Below are positions 53,738 through 64,000 of a stretch of 64,000 nt of DNA, in pieces. The notes beneath the pieces were generated by a model, which did not search any database, was not told the origin of the DNA, and was given only the letters and a program-made list of their open reading frames with translations. Within the stretch, counting starts at the first letter, position 1; the number at the start of each line of letters is the position of its first letter. The translations under genes and the position numbers were made by a program. This DNA is from Apiosordaria backusii. Its lineage: Eukaryota; Ascomycota; Sordariomycetes; Sordariales; Lasiosphaeriaceae. The stretch lies in assembly GCA_030549205.1 (NCBI GenBank), contig JAUKTV010000010.1, positions 1,116,001 through 1,180,000 of the forward strand, given 5' to 3'.

Positions 53738-54606
53738 TTTCGGATATTATTGGTTTGTTGACAGCGATTGAAGGTTGAAGGGATGTCATTCCCAATTCCA
53801 CAAACCCCGCCATCAACCGGAATTGGGTTCAGCTCAGCTTTGGTGAGAGCGACCCACTTTAATGTGCCGAGGCATGCACTCAGAACTAGGGGTTAGGGTT
53901 ATGGCAAGCCATGTGGAAAAGGGGTGGAGGAGGCCCAGATGGCCAGAAGTTGCATTGCGGCTGGTGAAATTGGTCGAACTCTTAGTTACAGTCTCTTAGA
54001 CTGCTGAAGTTTTGCCACTATCTTCAAATAACAACACCGGATAACGCTCCTCTGTGTACAACACAATGTTGGATGAAGTGTTGATCCATGAATTCTTTGA
54101 GATGCCTTGAAGTCTCAGCTGGGTGCAAGGGCGGGCGGTTGAAAGAGTCAAGGTGGCTGTTCGTTGTGGGCTAGCGTGGCTGAATCTAGACCCCTTTCAG
54201 CATCAATAGAAATGCTCTTGACGCCTGAAGTCACTGGCTGCGGCACGGCTCGAATCTTTCAGTGCCTGAGCTGAAAAAAACTCCTCCCGCACTCAAATGT
54301 CCTCCGAAGATTTGCATCAATCATTGCAAGCCTTGATGCAATAGGAAAAGTGAGGGCTTGAAGCTGAGAGCTGATTTGTGGGCCTGTCTCGATACTACCA
54401 GGTGTTCGAGTAAAGTACCCAATAATAGGAAAATCGAAGCTTGGCTATTGACACTGAGTGGTAGATAACCGTGGTCATGTTCTGGTTCTTGTTAAGATAT
54501 AAGATGTCCTACCACCCTTTCATACATACCTGTTCCTCCTCAGTGTTGTCTAGTAACCGTTGAACAACTGCCGACAAAAAATAACACCAAGCAATCTCTA
54601 ACCAAG
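53738..54606. other. Intergenic between divergent genes
   Basis: Promoters of the SDR (left) and of the 211-residue protein (right) should lie here. A single telomere-like GGGGTTAGGGTTA occurs near 53888. Nothing else recognised. Confidence 0.5.
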
Positions 54607-55295
54607 ATGCCCCTTTCCAAGTACCGCATCGTGATCAAGAACCAGTCCGGCCGGCCACAGGACTACTCGCTATTCAGCAGCAGTCAGGGTCTCAACATTG
54701 ATGCCCAGATCTTTACCACTGTTCTTTCTTCCAACGCAAGCTATCCCGCTAGCCAAGCTGAGTTTGATATTGACGCACGCTACTACGCCGTCGTCGGCAT
54801 CTCCAGAGGCACACCTGGCCCTGGTATCAAGACCCAAATCAACAGCCACGACGTTACTCTCGGAAGCACCTGTGCCAACGGTAACCAGATCCCTGGTACC
54901 ACCCTCAATTTTGCAGTCTCGTCAAACGGCGCGCCATCATTTTCTCATGACCCTTCACCCAACGATGCTCAGTTGGGTGCGTTTGAGATTTTGACTCCTA
55001 CTTCGTACACCCAGGACGATGCCATTGCCGGTAAGTTTTTTGCGGACCGAACCAACTCCCAATTTCCTGAGCTGACGATGGAGTTAAGGCCGCCAGGGCT
55101 TGGGTGCCGCTTCCCAATATGAAGTACGTCATTTGGCCTCAGCGTGTGTTCTACCTCTCTCCGGGAAAGTACACTGTGGGTGATATTGTGGATGCCGGTC
55201 AGACTAAGTCTGTAATCATCGACTTTGCCAGATATCCTCGGGGGGTTGCTACTGTTGTCCATGATTCGCAGGGGAGGTTGGTTATCCAGAAGTAA
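54607..55295 (+). CDS. Uncharacterised 211-residue protein, predicted beta-rich
   Basis: Two exons (54607-55030 and 55084-55295) encode 211 residues. The 53-base intron ends at GATGGAG, a weak acceptor chosen because it is the one that joins TSYTQDDAIA to VKAARAWVPLPNMKYVIW in frame. The sequence alternates short hydrophobic and polar stretches (YRIVIKNQSGRPQDYSLFS, GIKTQINSHDVTLGS, FYLSPGKYTVGDIVD), suggesting a beta-sandwich. There is no signal peptide, helix or catalytic motif. The start MPLSKYRIV has a good context (AAG before ATG). No family is recognised. It follows the SDR gene divergently. Confidence 0.75.
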
Positions 55296-56036
55296 ACTGC
55301 TTCCAGGCATTGTTGCGTGATTATCGGTGTAGCCGAAGTAGGTAGCGAGTAATTGAAAGAGAACTAGGGAAATCAACTATCTGGATGATGAATCGATTAT
55401 GGCTCTTCAAGAGGTCGGAGTCTGATGCAGCCTTCATATCAACAACAATCTTTTCGTCGAGGCGGTACCTGTTGTAGCCATCTCCTGTTACTCACACACC
55501 CTTAAGCTTCCAATCCCACATCCGCATATGAGTTTTCACCGTGACCCATGCAAAGTTCGACGGCAGGTTACTCCCAAGAATCTTGCTCCAGCCAGGTACC
55601 TACTTGACACCCTCCTCTCCTATCAAGATTCCTTTCGCGAATTCCTTCCCATACTCCCAGCCAAGTCGGCACATCTTCTCTGCTTTCCAGTCATCGAAAA
55701 GCTCAATGACATTCAGAAACGGCCGATGGTCCGCCACTGCCTTGAGCCGGGCCTTCATATCCTCCACAGCCTTTCCATCGGCGAAATCACTATAAGAGTA
55801 TATCCATCGTTCCTGTTCTTACCCAGCCCACGTCTCCAACTATCCATCGCCAAAACAGGAGGGTTCTCCCAGATCCAACAGCAAGTTGTCGAATGATGGC
55901 GGGCTATATTTAATCGCTTAAACAAGCCATACCCATCGTCGCATTCTGCTAATTTCAAGGCATGCGGCACATAAGTGTAGGTGCTTAACAATGACCAAGC
56001 TACAACCTGCAATAAACTGCCCTCTACCATACATCA
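55296..56036. other. Intergenic with a small gene fragment
   Basis: Contains a minus-strand coding remnant at 55600-55812, listed separately. Otherwise nothing recognised. Confidence 0.45.
55600..55812 (-). pseudogene. C-terminal fragment of an unidentified gene
   Basis: About 70 codons begin after AACAG (a possible splice acceptor). They read ERWIYSYSDFADGKAVEDMK, then HRPFLNVIELFDDWKAEKM and LGWEYGKEFAKGILIGEEG, and end at TAG (55602-55600). Third positions favour G/C and the amphipathic pattern is protein-like. The sequence upstream does not give a convincing preceding exon. It is either the last exon of a decayed gene or a gene I failed to assemble. The overlapping plus-strand frame is less convincing. 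Confidence 0.35.
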
Positions 56037-58271
56037 TCAACCACGCTCACCAGCAGAGTAATACCTCCCCATTCCATCATCCGAACTGACACTCCCAATC
56101 TGCTGCGCTCCCATCCCATTACCACGCCCCTGATCACCCACAACAGGTGGCGGTGTCCCCCCTGACACCGCCGCAAGATCTACCCGAGCCAGAACCGGCG
56201 TCAACACCGGATCACTCACAGACCTTCCCCCACCCCTTTCCCTCCCAGCAATCTCCACTGGTCTTGACATTTGCTGCGCCATCGATGGTCCAGGGGCAAA
56301 CCCACGAGCCGCCTGAGACCGCAGCACCGCAGGGCTGGGCATAGCCGCTGCTCTGTACCCTTGAGAGGCAGCTGCTAGGGGTATGCTAGGGCCTTGCGAC
56401 GTGGGAAACTGAGTAGGGATGATGGGAACAGGAGGAATTGCATCTTGCGACATGGAATGAACCGGGTTATAAGAGTCATAAATCGCTTCCTGACCCCTCA
56501 GCTCAGGTGAACTGAAGCCTGGTGGCGGTATCGGGTCAAGCCTGCCCATCGAGGCAGCCCTTCCCAAGGGTCGCTGTTGAGCTTGGGCTGGCATAACCGA
56601 CGGTGGATAGTTTGGCGTTGTCTCTGCAGGAACCATATCGATCTGTGACGACTGATGAGACAGGGAATGCTCGGGTGCCTCTAGCTCTTGTACCGAGTAC
56701 GAGGAAGGAGCGGGTTGATATCGAGGGCGTTGTGCTTCTGGAGGCATTCTAATGGATGGCTCAGCCCAAAGAGACGAGCCTTGAACTGATGATTGATCGT
56801 CGTACCCTTGAACAGACCCAACTGACCCAATTGCCCGGGGACCAGGAGTTAAAGTGGCGGAACTTGGGCCCAGACTTGGCAGCTGGGAATTGTACGCAAG
56901 ACGGTGTCCAGGTGGGTCCTCTGTTCCATAACGAGGGCGAGCAGCGAGGTACTTTTCTCGAAGTTCTTGTATGCAGGCAAGGGCGGCCTGCTTTTTGTAC
57001 TGTGGACTGATGGTAGCCAGAGACCTGGCCAACGGCCCGGACTCCAATGACTTGTCAAGATCCTCCTCAATCTCATCCATGATCTCTTCAAATGGTGGTG
57101 ACTTCTTCCTCCTCTGGTTGGTCCGCTCTTCGAGCTTTTGCAAGACGACAGAACGGATTTCAGACATGACCAATTTCTGCTGGTGCCCATCCTCGTCATA
57201 TGTCCCTGTTGTCTCCCGAGCAACGAGCCACATGGCCACGAGAAACAAAATGCTGAATAGTCCATACGGAATGTCGATAGCAGCCATGTTGGCCTCCGGC
57301 GTGGAGGGTGGTACGTACAGCGGGGTTCCAAAAGAAGGAAGACAAACGGTGTCCCTTGAGCCAGTTTCATTCTCGCGGCAAACCTGAGGCGGCTTCTCTG
57401 TTTGCGCCTTCAGCACCACAGCCATCTCAGCAAGAGACCGGGCGAAGAACATGGCAAGAGCACCCCACATGTACGATCTTTCCTGTTCAGCGCATGTGTC
57501 AGTTGAAAGATGTCGGTGCAAGTTTGGTTGGAAGGTTCATACAGTGACATGGCTCTGAGACGCCCACCAGCCGAAGAATGTGTACACCGCCAACATTGCC
57601 ATACTTGCAATCCATATCAACACAACCGTGGCAATCTCAAATGAAGACCCCCTTGTTGCAAAATGCGCGACGGGCACCAAGCTCCCATACTTCACCCATG
57701 CCAGCGAAAAAGCAAAATAAAACACCAAGTATAGGACAGATATCACACAGATGACAAAGAAAATGGCTTTTGAGACAAACCACCAGACCCTTTGTCTGGA
57801 GGAGTCACTGTGCCTCTCTTCAAACCGTTTCCACGAGACGTTGTAAGTACCCCACAACAACAATAGCGTCGAGGCGACATGCAGCATCTCATAGATAGGC
57901 TGGGCAGCGATGTACTCATATTTGACCTGATTTCGTCCGCTCTGCCGCATCCACCGGTCAATCATCGTCAGGAAATACCATCTTGAGATCATCGTCAGCA
58001 ATCATTGAGGAAGTCCGCGAGTCGTGACTTACAGTGTCAAAAATATTGCACCAAGCGCAACCGGCTTGAACTCAGGCCAGGCAGGTTTCCATTCTCGTTT
58101 CCCCAGATGCGGTAGTTGAAATGTGGGAAGGAGGCGATATAACAGCCATGTGAAGGTCGCGCACGCGAGAAACCAGACCGTGACGAAAACTGCGACATGA
58201 AGTGGAAGTCCTGCCGATAGCGGTTGAGGTGGTAGCGAAGCAAGAGTTACGTTCTGGAATGTTTCTGACAT
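56037..58271 (-). CDS. Seven-helix membrane protein with long disordered cytoplasmic tail
   Basis: Three exons (58271-58033, 57981-57543, 57482-56037) encode 707 residues. Seven hydrophobic helices occupy about residues 30-400, including VAVFVTVWFLACATFTWLLY, VALGAIFLTLWYFLTMIDRW, AIFFVICVISVLYLVFYFAF, IATVVLIWIASMAMLAVYTF and YGLFSILFLVAMWLVA. A charged coiled-coil-like segment follows (QKLEERTNQRRKKSPPFEEI, DEIEEDLDKSL), then about 270 residues rich in Pro, Ser, Gln and Gly. The count and topology resemble a receptor, but no family motif of known fungal GPCRs is visible. The extracellular loop before the last helix has cysteines (QVCRENE, DTVCLPS). Splice sites are canonical and each join keeps frame. 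Function unknown. Confidence 0.85.
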
Positions 58272-58836
58272 GGTTGTGTTGAGTCGCGCTGCCTCACATT
58301 GTAGGGATAAACTTGTTTGTCTTCAAGCGTGATGTCAAGATTCAGAAAAGCCAGTGACAATGGGCTCGATGTGTTCCACGCCGCAAACCCATGCTGAGAA
58401 TCCTGTCTGCCTGGGTCCCCAGACCAGGTGTGTGTGAATGTACCAGTACATGTCGGAACCAGAGCCTTGTGCAACTGTCGATAACGCAGTTGGCCCAAAA
58501 GAGAATCTCGGCCAAGGGTCGCATGCATTGGGGGGTGCCACAGACGCAGCCACACGGACATAGCTTGCAGCCGCTACGATCATGGGCGCTAACAACCGCC
58601 AATTGTTGTTGTTCTGGCAGGGCAGATTGGACGTGGGACTTTTCTCTTGACGCTTTCCTGGTCAAAGACCCCCCTGTGGTGCTGGTTTTTGCAGTGTTCC
58701 GTAAGATTTGGGGAATCAGCCCCCCAAGTTGTAGAAGAATATGGTGTGTAAATTGAGGGGCAACAGCACGGAGCCATGCACTGATGTATTCACTGCGTAA
58801 ATAAGCCGCAGACTCCGGTAATGGCCGGTTCCATCC
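58272..58836. other. Intergenic
   Basis: Promoter of the seven-helix gene and 3' flank of the coiled-coil gene. Nothing else recognised. Confidence 0.5.
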
Positions 58837-60251
58837 TTAATCACCAGCCTTCAACGGAATAATCGTGCCCTTCACAATAACCTGTTCCCGAGTCAAGTCT
58901 TCCTTTCCGTTCCCAATCCGCATCAGGCATGGCTGTGTCATCAGATCCACAATGACTTTGACTTCCTCCGAAGAAGGGCTGGTTTCGTCTTCAAACATGT
59001 GCTTGAGCTGAACAATATCGCCGCGCACACACGCCTGCAGCAGAACGTGGGATCGCTGTGACCCCATCTGCAGCGCAAGGACGCCTGCGTCCCGCACCAC
59101 AGTCCAGATGCGCTTGTTGACTTGAGAATCCAGTGTTTGGCCAAAACACTGCTGCAGTGCACGAACCAGACCCTGGGTAACTCGCTCGATATTGTCTCGA
59201 AAGTATGATGTGAATGCCTTCTCGCTGTTGCTTTTGTTGTTTTGGAAGTCGTCGAGGATTCGTTCGAAGAAAAATCCCCGTCCCTCATTCACTTGCCGAC
59301 GATTCAAATCTATCAATGTATCAGCCAGCTTCGCCCCCGAGGTTCATTCAGAATGTAAAACTCACCGTCATGCGGTTTCTCGGCAATGATCTCATGAAAG
59401 TGTGATAAAATCACATGTGCTTCGCCTTCAGCGCCAAAGATGCCAAAGCCCAGTGGATAGTGATAGAACCCTTGCAACAAGTGCGTCCAACACAAGCTCC
59501 GGACAAATCTTGACCAAGCCCTCGTGTCCTGCTGTTGTTGAATTGGTTTAGGAATGTGGTCGACCAGCTTGAGGAGCTGCTGTGAAAGTGATAGCAACGA
59601 CGTTCGGAATGATTCATCGGTAATGACCGCGCTGTCCCGTGAGCTGTACTCGCTGATTCTTTCCTTGAGGTCATCGATCTCCGACTTCAGCTTCCTGACA
59701 GCGTCCTGGTGTTTCCTATCCTGGTCGTCCATACTTTCCTCATACTTCTTCTTATTCTTCGCTAGTGTGTTTCCATGTGCCCATTTCATATCCTCAATCG
59801 TTACACGAAGACGCTCGATCTCAGCATTAGCTTGATACAACCCTTCTTGACATTCAGCTAGGTCAGCTCTATCCCGCTCCAAAAGGCCCCTGAATCGATC
59901 CCGTTCTTGCGATATTGCGTAGCGTTCCGTTGTGATGCGATCGATCTCCTCACGTTTAGACCGTTTGATCACATCGATCTCCTTATCCTTGACGAGCAAG
60001 GTGTTGTTTACCCACTGGAACACACTGGAAAGATTGCTGAGGCCGTCCTGTTGGGGAATCTCGTGTTTGGCCATGAAGTTGGCGACCTTTTCATGTGTGT
60101 CGTCCATGGGCATCTGGGGAGGATGACCGGCAGGTCCTGGGGGCGCATAGTAGCCCGTCATGGATGGGTAAGGGGCATTAGTTCCGGATTTGGGCAATCG
60201 AGCCGGTCTGGGTCGTTCGAAATATTGATCATCGTTGCTGGAGAAGCACAT
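58837..60251 (-). CDS. Coiled-coil protein, uncharacterised
   Basis: Two exons (60251-59366 and 59309-58837, 56-base intron) encode 452 residues. After a Pro/Tyr-rich head (RPRPARLPKSG, MTGYYAPPGPAG) comes a long heptad-containing region of about 120 residues (VKDKEIDVIKRSKREEIDRI, RFRGLLERDRADLAECQEGL, KHQDAVRKLKSEIDDLKERI). A helical C-terminal domain follows (LCWTHLLQGFYHYPLGFG, FFFERILDDFQNN, SHVLLQACVRGDIVQLKHMF) and the tail ends VKGTIIPLKAGD. The layout resembles fungal proteins of unknown role found beside NLR-type genes, but I cannot name a family. An open frame just upstream (MGLLNTNTTPPTQG..GFTPLGLG) overlaps the start in another frame and might be the real N-terminus displaced by a one-base shift. 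Confidence 0.75.
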
Positions 60252-60817
60252 TGCGATCCCAAACCAAGTGGGGTGAATCCTGAGCCTGGTTGTCGGTTTG
60301 ATGACGAGGTGGGAATGGAAGTGCTGTGAGGTGAGAGTTCTCCAGGCGCTGCACCTTGAGTTGGCGGGGTTGTGTTGGTGTTCAACAGGCCCATTGGTGG
60401 GCGCAGCAGGACCCGACAGCTAGGTAGGTAGGAGGCAAGCGCTAGGTACATTTGGCGGGGCTAATCGTTGAATAGCACGCTGTCCAATAATCGTCTCGGC
60501 ATTCAAATGTCAACTCGCGCGTCTTCTTGTTTGTCATCGCAAAAGATTCCAGGTTTCGGTTTGCAATCACGGTACACAGTCGACAAAGAAAGATAAATCC
60601 AACTAGTTGTTCTCTTGCATGAGTAAACGTTACGAATTCAGTTTTCAAAGTGCAGGTTTCGTTTTCCTCCCCACCACACAAGTCATATACACGATCCGTC
60701 CCCCAACCCTTTCCAGCGGCCCTCTTCCTGCCATATTTGACACCTCATCTTTTCAAGGTCCGCAAGAGCGATACCGTCACCTCATCCACCTCGTCGACGA
60801 AGCTGCAAGATTCAAAT
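60252..60817. other. Intergenic
   Basis: Upstream of the coiled-coil gene and 3' of the dioxygenase. Apart from the overlapping frame noted with the coiled-coil gene, nothing was recognised. Confidence 0.5.
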
Positions 60818-62000
60818 CTAAGCCTCGACCTCCTCCTCAACCTCAAGAGGCCATCCGGCAGGTGGGGTGAATCCTGGGGGAGGGGGACCACCAGGACCAC
60901 CAAAGCCAGGATTCGGGTTACTAACGCCGCCGGTGGAACCGAGCCACACCGCAGGGTTAATTTTGTTGGACACAGAGGTATCGATGCCGAATGACAGCCA
61001 AGCGAACAAGCCATCCTCGATCGAGTCGCCGAGAAGAGTGTACTCCATGACCGGGTCGACAGCGCCTGCGGAACCCTGGGCAAGAAGGAAGTCCTGAGCA
61101 TTGGTAGTCAAGGGTTGGCGGTTGGTGTTATAGGGGGCCGTCTTCTCGACAGCGGTGATCAAGTCCTGATCGAAGTAAGCTTGTCCAATGTGGCTCGCAT
61201 AGTTGTCGTGGCCCAATGTCTGGTTGGCCTGGAGGGTGGCGTTGGTGTGGACCATGATGTGGATATGGGCAGTGCGTCCGGTATAGTGGCCAGGGAAGAT
61301 AGTCTGGAAGCGAGCAACCCCGTCCTCATCGGTAGGCTGGATACCGCGAAGCCAGGTGTTGTTGATGTTGGAGGCGTCAGCGGTATTGCCGTTTCCGCCG
61401 GCGATGACACCGCCATACACACCAGTGGCGTTGCAAGCCCACGCCTCGAGATAGACATTGGGCACGGGGTCGCAAGTCTCGACGTCAATGACTTGGTAAT
61501 CGACAAGGAGCTCTATGCCTTCCTGGTCCTCGATGAGGTTCTCGCGGACGTACTCGCCGGCAACATCTGTGGTTTTTCCGTCAGCTTGAATGGCTTGTCA
61601 AACAGAATGACGGTCAGGACTTACAGTACGGGCCCTGGGTGACCTCAGGGCTCAGGATACAAGAGTTGATACCAGCAAAGAGGGTGCCGGCCTCGGTATT
61701 GGGGGTGTACCCGAGGGAGGTCTTATTGTGGCTCTTGGCGAGGACGTCGCCAATATCACGCTTCTTGATGTTACGCTTCCACCGAGCCGCTTCGACCTGA
61801 GCCTTGCGTCTAGCAATGTTCTTAGCCTCAATACCGCGAGCCCGGAGCTTCTCAGCACAGTGGCTCAGATCAGTTCTCTTGGCCTTGGCCAGGAACTCCC
61901 GTCGTTCGGCAGCTTCTTGGGCGACATCATGACCTGGATGGGCGCTGACTAGCCCAGCCAGGAGGGCGAGGCCAGTGGCGGCGGCCTTGGTGAAAAGCAT
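60818..62000 (-). CDS. Secreted intradiol ring-cleavage dioxygenase
   Basis: Two exons (62000-61625 and 61566-60818, 58-base intron) encode 374 residues. A signal peptide (AAATGLALLAGLVSA) is followed by a Lys/Arg-rich pro-region. The catalytic domain starts at CILSPEVTQGPYY, where the second Tyr is an iron ligand created exactly at the splice join. It continues with VPNVYLEAWACNATGVYGG, TWLRGIQPTDEDGVARF and the iron-binding FPGHYTGRTAHIHIMVH (Tyr, His, His). The tail is Gly/Pro-rich (GFGGPGGPPPPG) and then acidic. The family uses Fe(III) to open catechol rings between the two hydroxyls. Secreted fungal members act on aromatic compounds outside the cell, for example from lignin or plant phenolics. 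All iron ligands are present, so it should be active. Confidence 0.93.
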
Positions 62001-63416
62001 GTTGTTCGATGGACAAGCTCAAGAAGGTAAGTTGATGTCTCAGACTGGAGATGAGCACAACAAGGCCGAAAGGTCTTGTCTTGGCTGGGATACTTATACA
62101 CATTCGATCCTGTTTTTGTCTTGCTTGCCGTTACCCTTCCCGGCACGCATATCGTCTATCTTGCTACATCACTTACACGATACTCCCCTGCCTACTATAC
62201 AAGTCAAGTTGCATGAAGTTGAAGCGAAAAGGGGGAGGAAATAGCCGCTAACCGATCAACCGACTGGGATGACGCAGCAGTTCAGCTATAGTGAAGACAT
62301 ATCGGGCCTATCACAGCGCAGTAGTAACCAAGCATTACAAGGCTTTAATGTTGTAGAGAGCATCCTCAATCAAAATGTCTTGGTACGTGGTGGATTCAGG
62401 GGTTCTGTGCAGTAACATGGACGCGCAATGCAGTGGAGCGACGCGGGGCAGCGGCTTACGAATAGCCTCCCACATCCCGAACTCAACTGCCATATTTTGA
62501 ACCGGGTAAAACAACACGCTTGGTAGATCGGGCCCAGGGTCGTGACAGCCACCGGCCGAAACGGAAGGTTGTATTCCGGTGCCGCGCGATCCCACCATCC
62601 GGTGGTGAAGATTCCGGCAGGACGACGACGACATGGAAACTCCTGCCGGCTTCACCATTTTGAGAACCGGCGATGCTGTCGAATCCGCAAGCATGCCCGC
62701 TTTTCGTCACACCGTAGGTGGGGGACCGTTGAACATGCGCAAGAACAAGCAGCGTGTTATCTGTCCTTATCAGTATGCGAGAAGCTTCTTTGAACTTCTA
62801 GTTCCCCAAAAAGCTTATTTTTTGGCAGTTGGAGATGATATATCGATTGTGAAGTAGGGCTCGGGCCAGTCCAACAGTCAACTGCAGTGAAACACCTCCC
62901 ACGGCGCTCAGCTCCCAATGGGGCAACTGCGGTGAAGTGCAGTTTCATGGGATCCTTTTTCATTGCCATGTTCATGATGTCACCACGAAAAACGGTGGCA
63001 GTTCGTTTATTTTCACCAGCACAGGAAACCACCTCCCAGGCTCCCCTGGCTGGTGTTGACCGACGGGGGTGAAGTGGATCCATTTTATGCGTGTAAGTGG
63101 AAGTCGGCAAATTCCATGGTAGCAACATCAGGGCAAAACAATTCCAAACCTCTCTCCTCAAGAATCTTACAGTCAATTCGTGATTATTGAATTGTGCGCA
63201 GGTTCAAGATTGCCGCTGATGAGTCGAGTTAGCGCTCACGCGCAGGTTGCAGGCATGCAAGCCACTGGCACTGCCCGCCAACTGGCCAGCTGCTGTTCCT
63301 CCTGCACCACCGTGCCTGAGGGGGGCAGCGCAGTGTTGGATTTCTTTGCACCTTCATCTTTGCAGTGAGCCGCGCATCTTCAATATCACCAAGTGAATTG
63401 CCCCAAGACTGCGCCC
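62001..63416. other. Intergenic between divergent genes
   Basis: Promoters of the dioxygenase (left) and the Hsp70-like gene (right). Short frames on both strands have no motifs. Confidence 0.5.
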
Positions 63417-64000
63417 ATGTCTTCAACAAACGGCCAGAGATTCTTGATTTGCATCGACTATGGCACTACCTACACTGGTCAGTCTTCTCAATCCATCTCG
63501 CAACCTCGCTCTGGGTGAAACCTCGGACACTGACCCTTTTCAGGAGTCGGATGGATCCTTACCCACAGAACCCGCCCTTCTCAGCTCAGTGAGCTCAACA
63601 TTGTGAAAAGATGGGGCGCCATTCATCGCCCCGAAATCTCTCAAGTCATTGGTCCAAAGGTGCCCTCCATCATCAGCTACTCGGGGACATCTGGTCGACG
63701 CTGGGGTTATGGTGTTATCGGAGATTCAGACTCCCATATTCTGCAGTGGACGAAGCTGGAGATGGAGCCACCAACCCGCCTTGAGGCACTCTCCCGTCTC
63801 AAGAAAACCCTGGAGGCGACGCGTGGCCCGGTGTCACACAGACAGCATGCATCATCGCTTGTGCAGGGGATTCCTCTCCATCTCATCAAGTCGACGGAAG
63901 ACATTGTTGCCGACTATTTAACCGAAGTAGCTCAGTGCGTTCGTCAGGATATTGAGGCGGTTCAGAGAGATCGCAGGGTCATTGGAGACTTCCCTATCGA
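63417..64000 (+). CDS. Hsp70-like ATPase of the HSPA12 type (5' part, cut by window end)
   Basis: Exon 1 (63417-63477) and exon 2 (63544 to the window end, 66-base intron) give 172 residues so far. The start reads FLICIDYGTTYTGVGW, the phosphate-1 loop of the actin/Hsp70 ATPase fold, with the intron inside the loop as the join proves. Then come KVPSIISYS, RRWGYGVIGDSD, HILQWTKLEME and the helix STEDIVADYLTEVAQCV, as in the diverged HSPA12-type Hsp70-like proteins that are numerous in filamentous fungi. The peptide-binding half is usually shortened or absent in such proteins. That part lies outside the window. Its client or partner is unknown. Confidence 0.85.

Overview
The window is nuclear DNA of a filamentous ascomycete, most likely a Sordariomycete and perhaps Sordariales. 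The clues are many genes with short introns (about 50-70 bases) that start GTAAGT or GTATGT, have CTAAC/CTGAC branch points and end YAG. The content is also typical of fungi: a LysM/chitin-binding protein, a TmpA-like membrane protein, an NLR relic and a secreted intradiol dioxygenase. AT-rich tracts and repeat copies that differ only by transitions point to RIP (repeat-induced point mutation). The species cannot be named from the sequence alone.

Layout. 0-10 kb: the tail of a gene cut by the window edge, a flavin monooxygenase fused to a polytopic membrane domain, a secreted type-B carboxylesterase with a GC-AG intron, and a small triple zinc-ribbon protein with an N-myristoylation signal. 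10-21 kb: a LysM-chitin-binding-LysM surface protein, a frameshifted membrane protein, a Cys-rich 87-residue protein divergent from a kinase-like protein, a broken gene and an APH-fold kinase. 21-23 kb: an AT-rich tandem-repeat block split by a solo LTR with an intact target duplication. 23-35 kb: a cytochrome P450, then conserved genes: an L1-domain ribosome-biogenesis factor, a Tos4-like FHA protein, palmitoyl-protein thioesterase and a GFA/CENP-V-like zinc enzyme.

35-46 kb is nearly without intact genes. It holds a 395-base TRIM-like element (84-base terminal repeats), a pseudogene with two nonsense codons, a hairpin-ended MITE-like element, a degraded membrane-protein gene, and two inverted, re-ordered copies of one gene segment. 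46-64 kb: a TmpA-like membrane protein (seven exons), an NLR relic that has lost its NACHT domain, an AYR1-like SDR, an uncharacterised 211-residue protein, a seven-helix membrane protein, a coiled-coil protein, the secreted intradiol dioxygenase and the 5' end of an Hsp70/HSPA12-like gene.

Intact housekeeping genes therefore alternate with accessory blocks shaped by retroelements, RIP-type mutation and gene decay. I see no complete biosynthetic cluster. The FMO and esterase sit side by side on one strand and could be cluster partners, but no backbone synthase is present. All exon joins were worked out by hand from splice signals and frame continuity.
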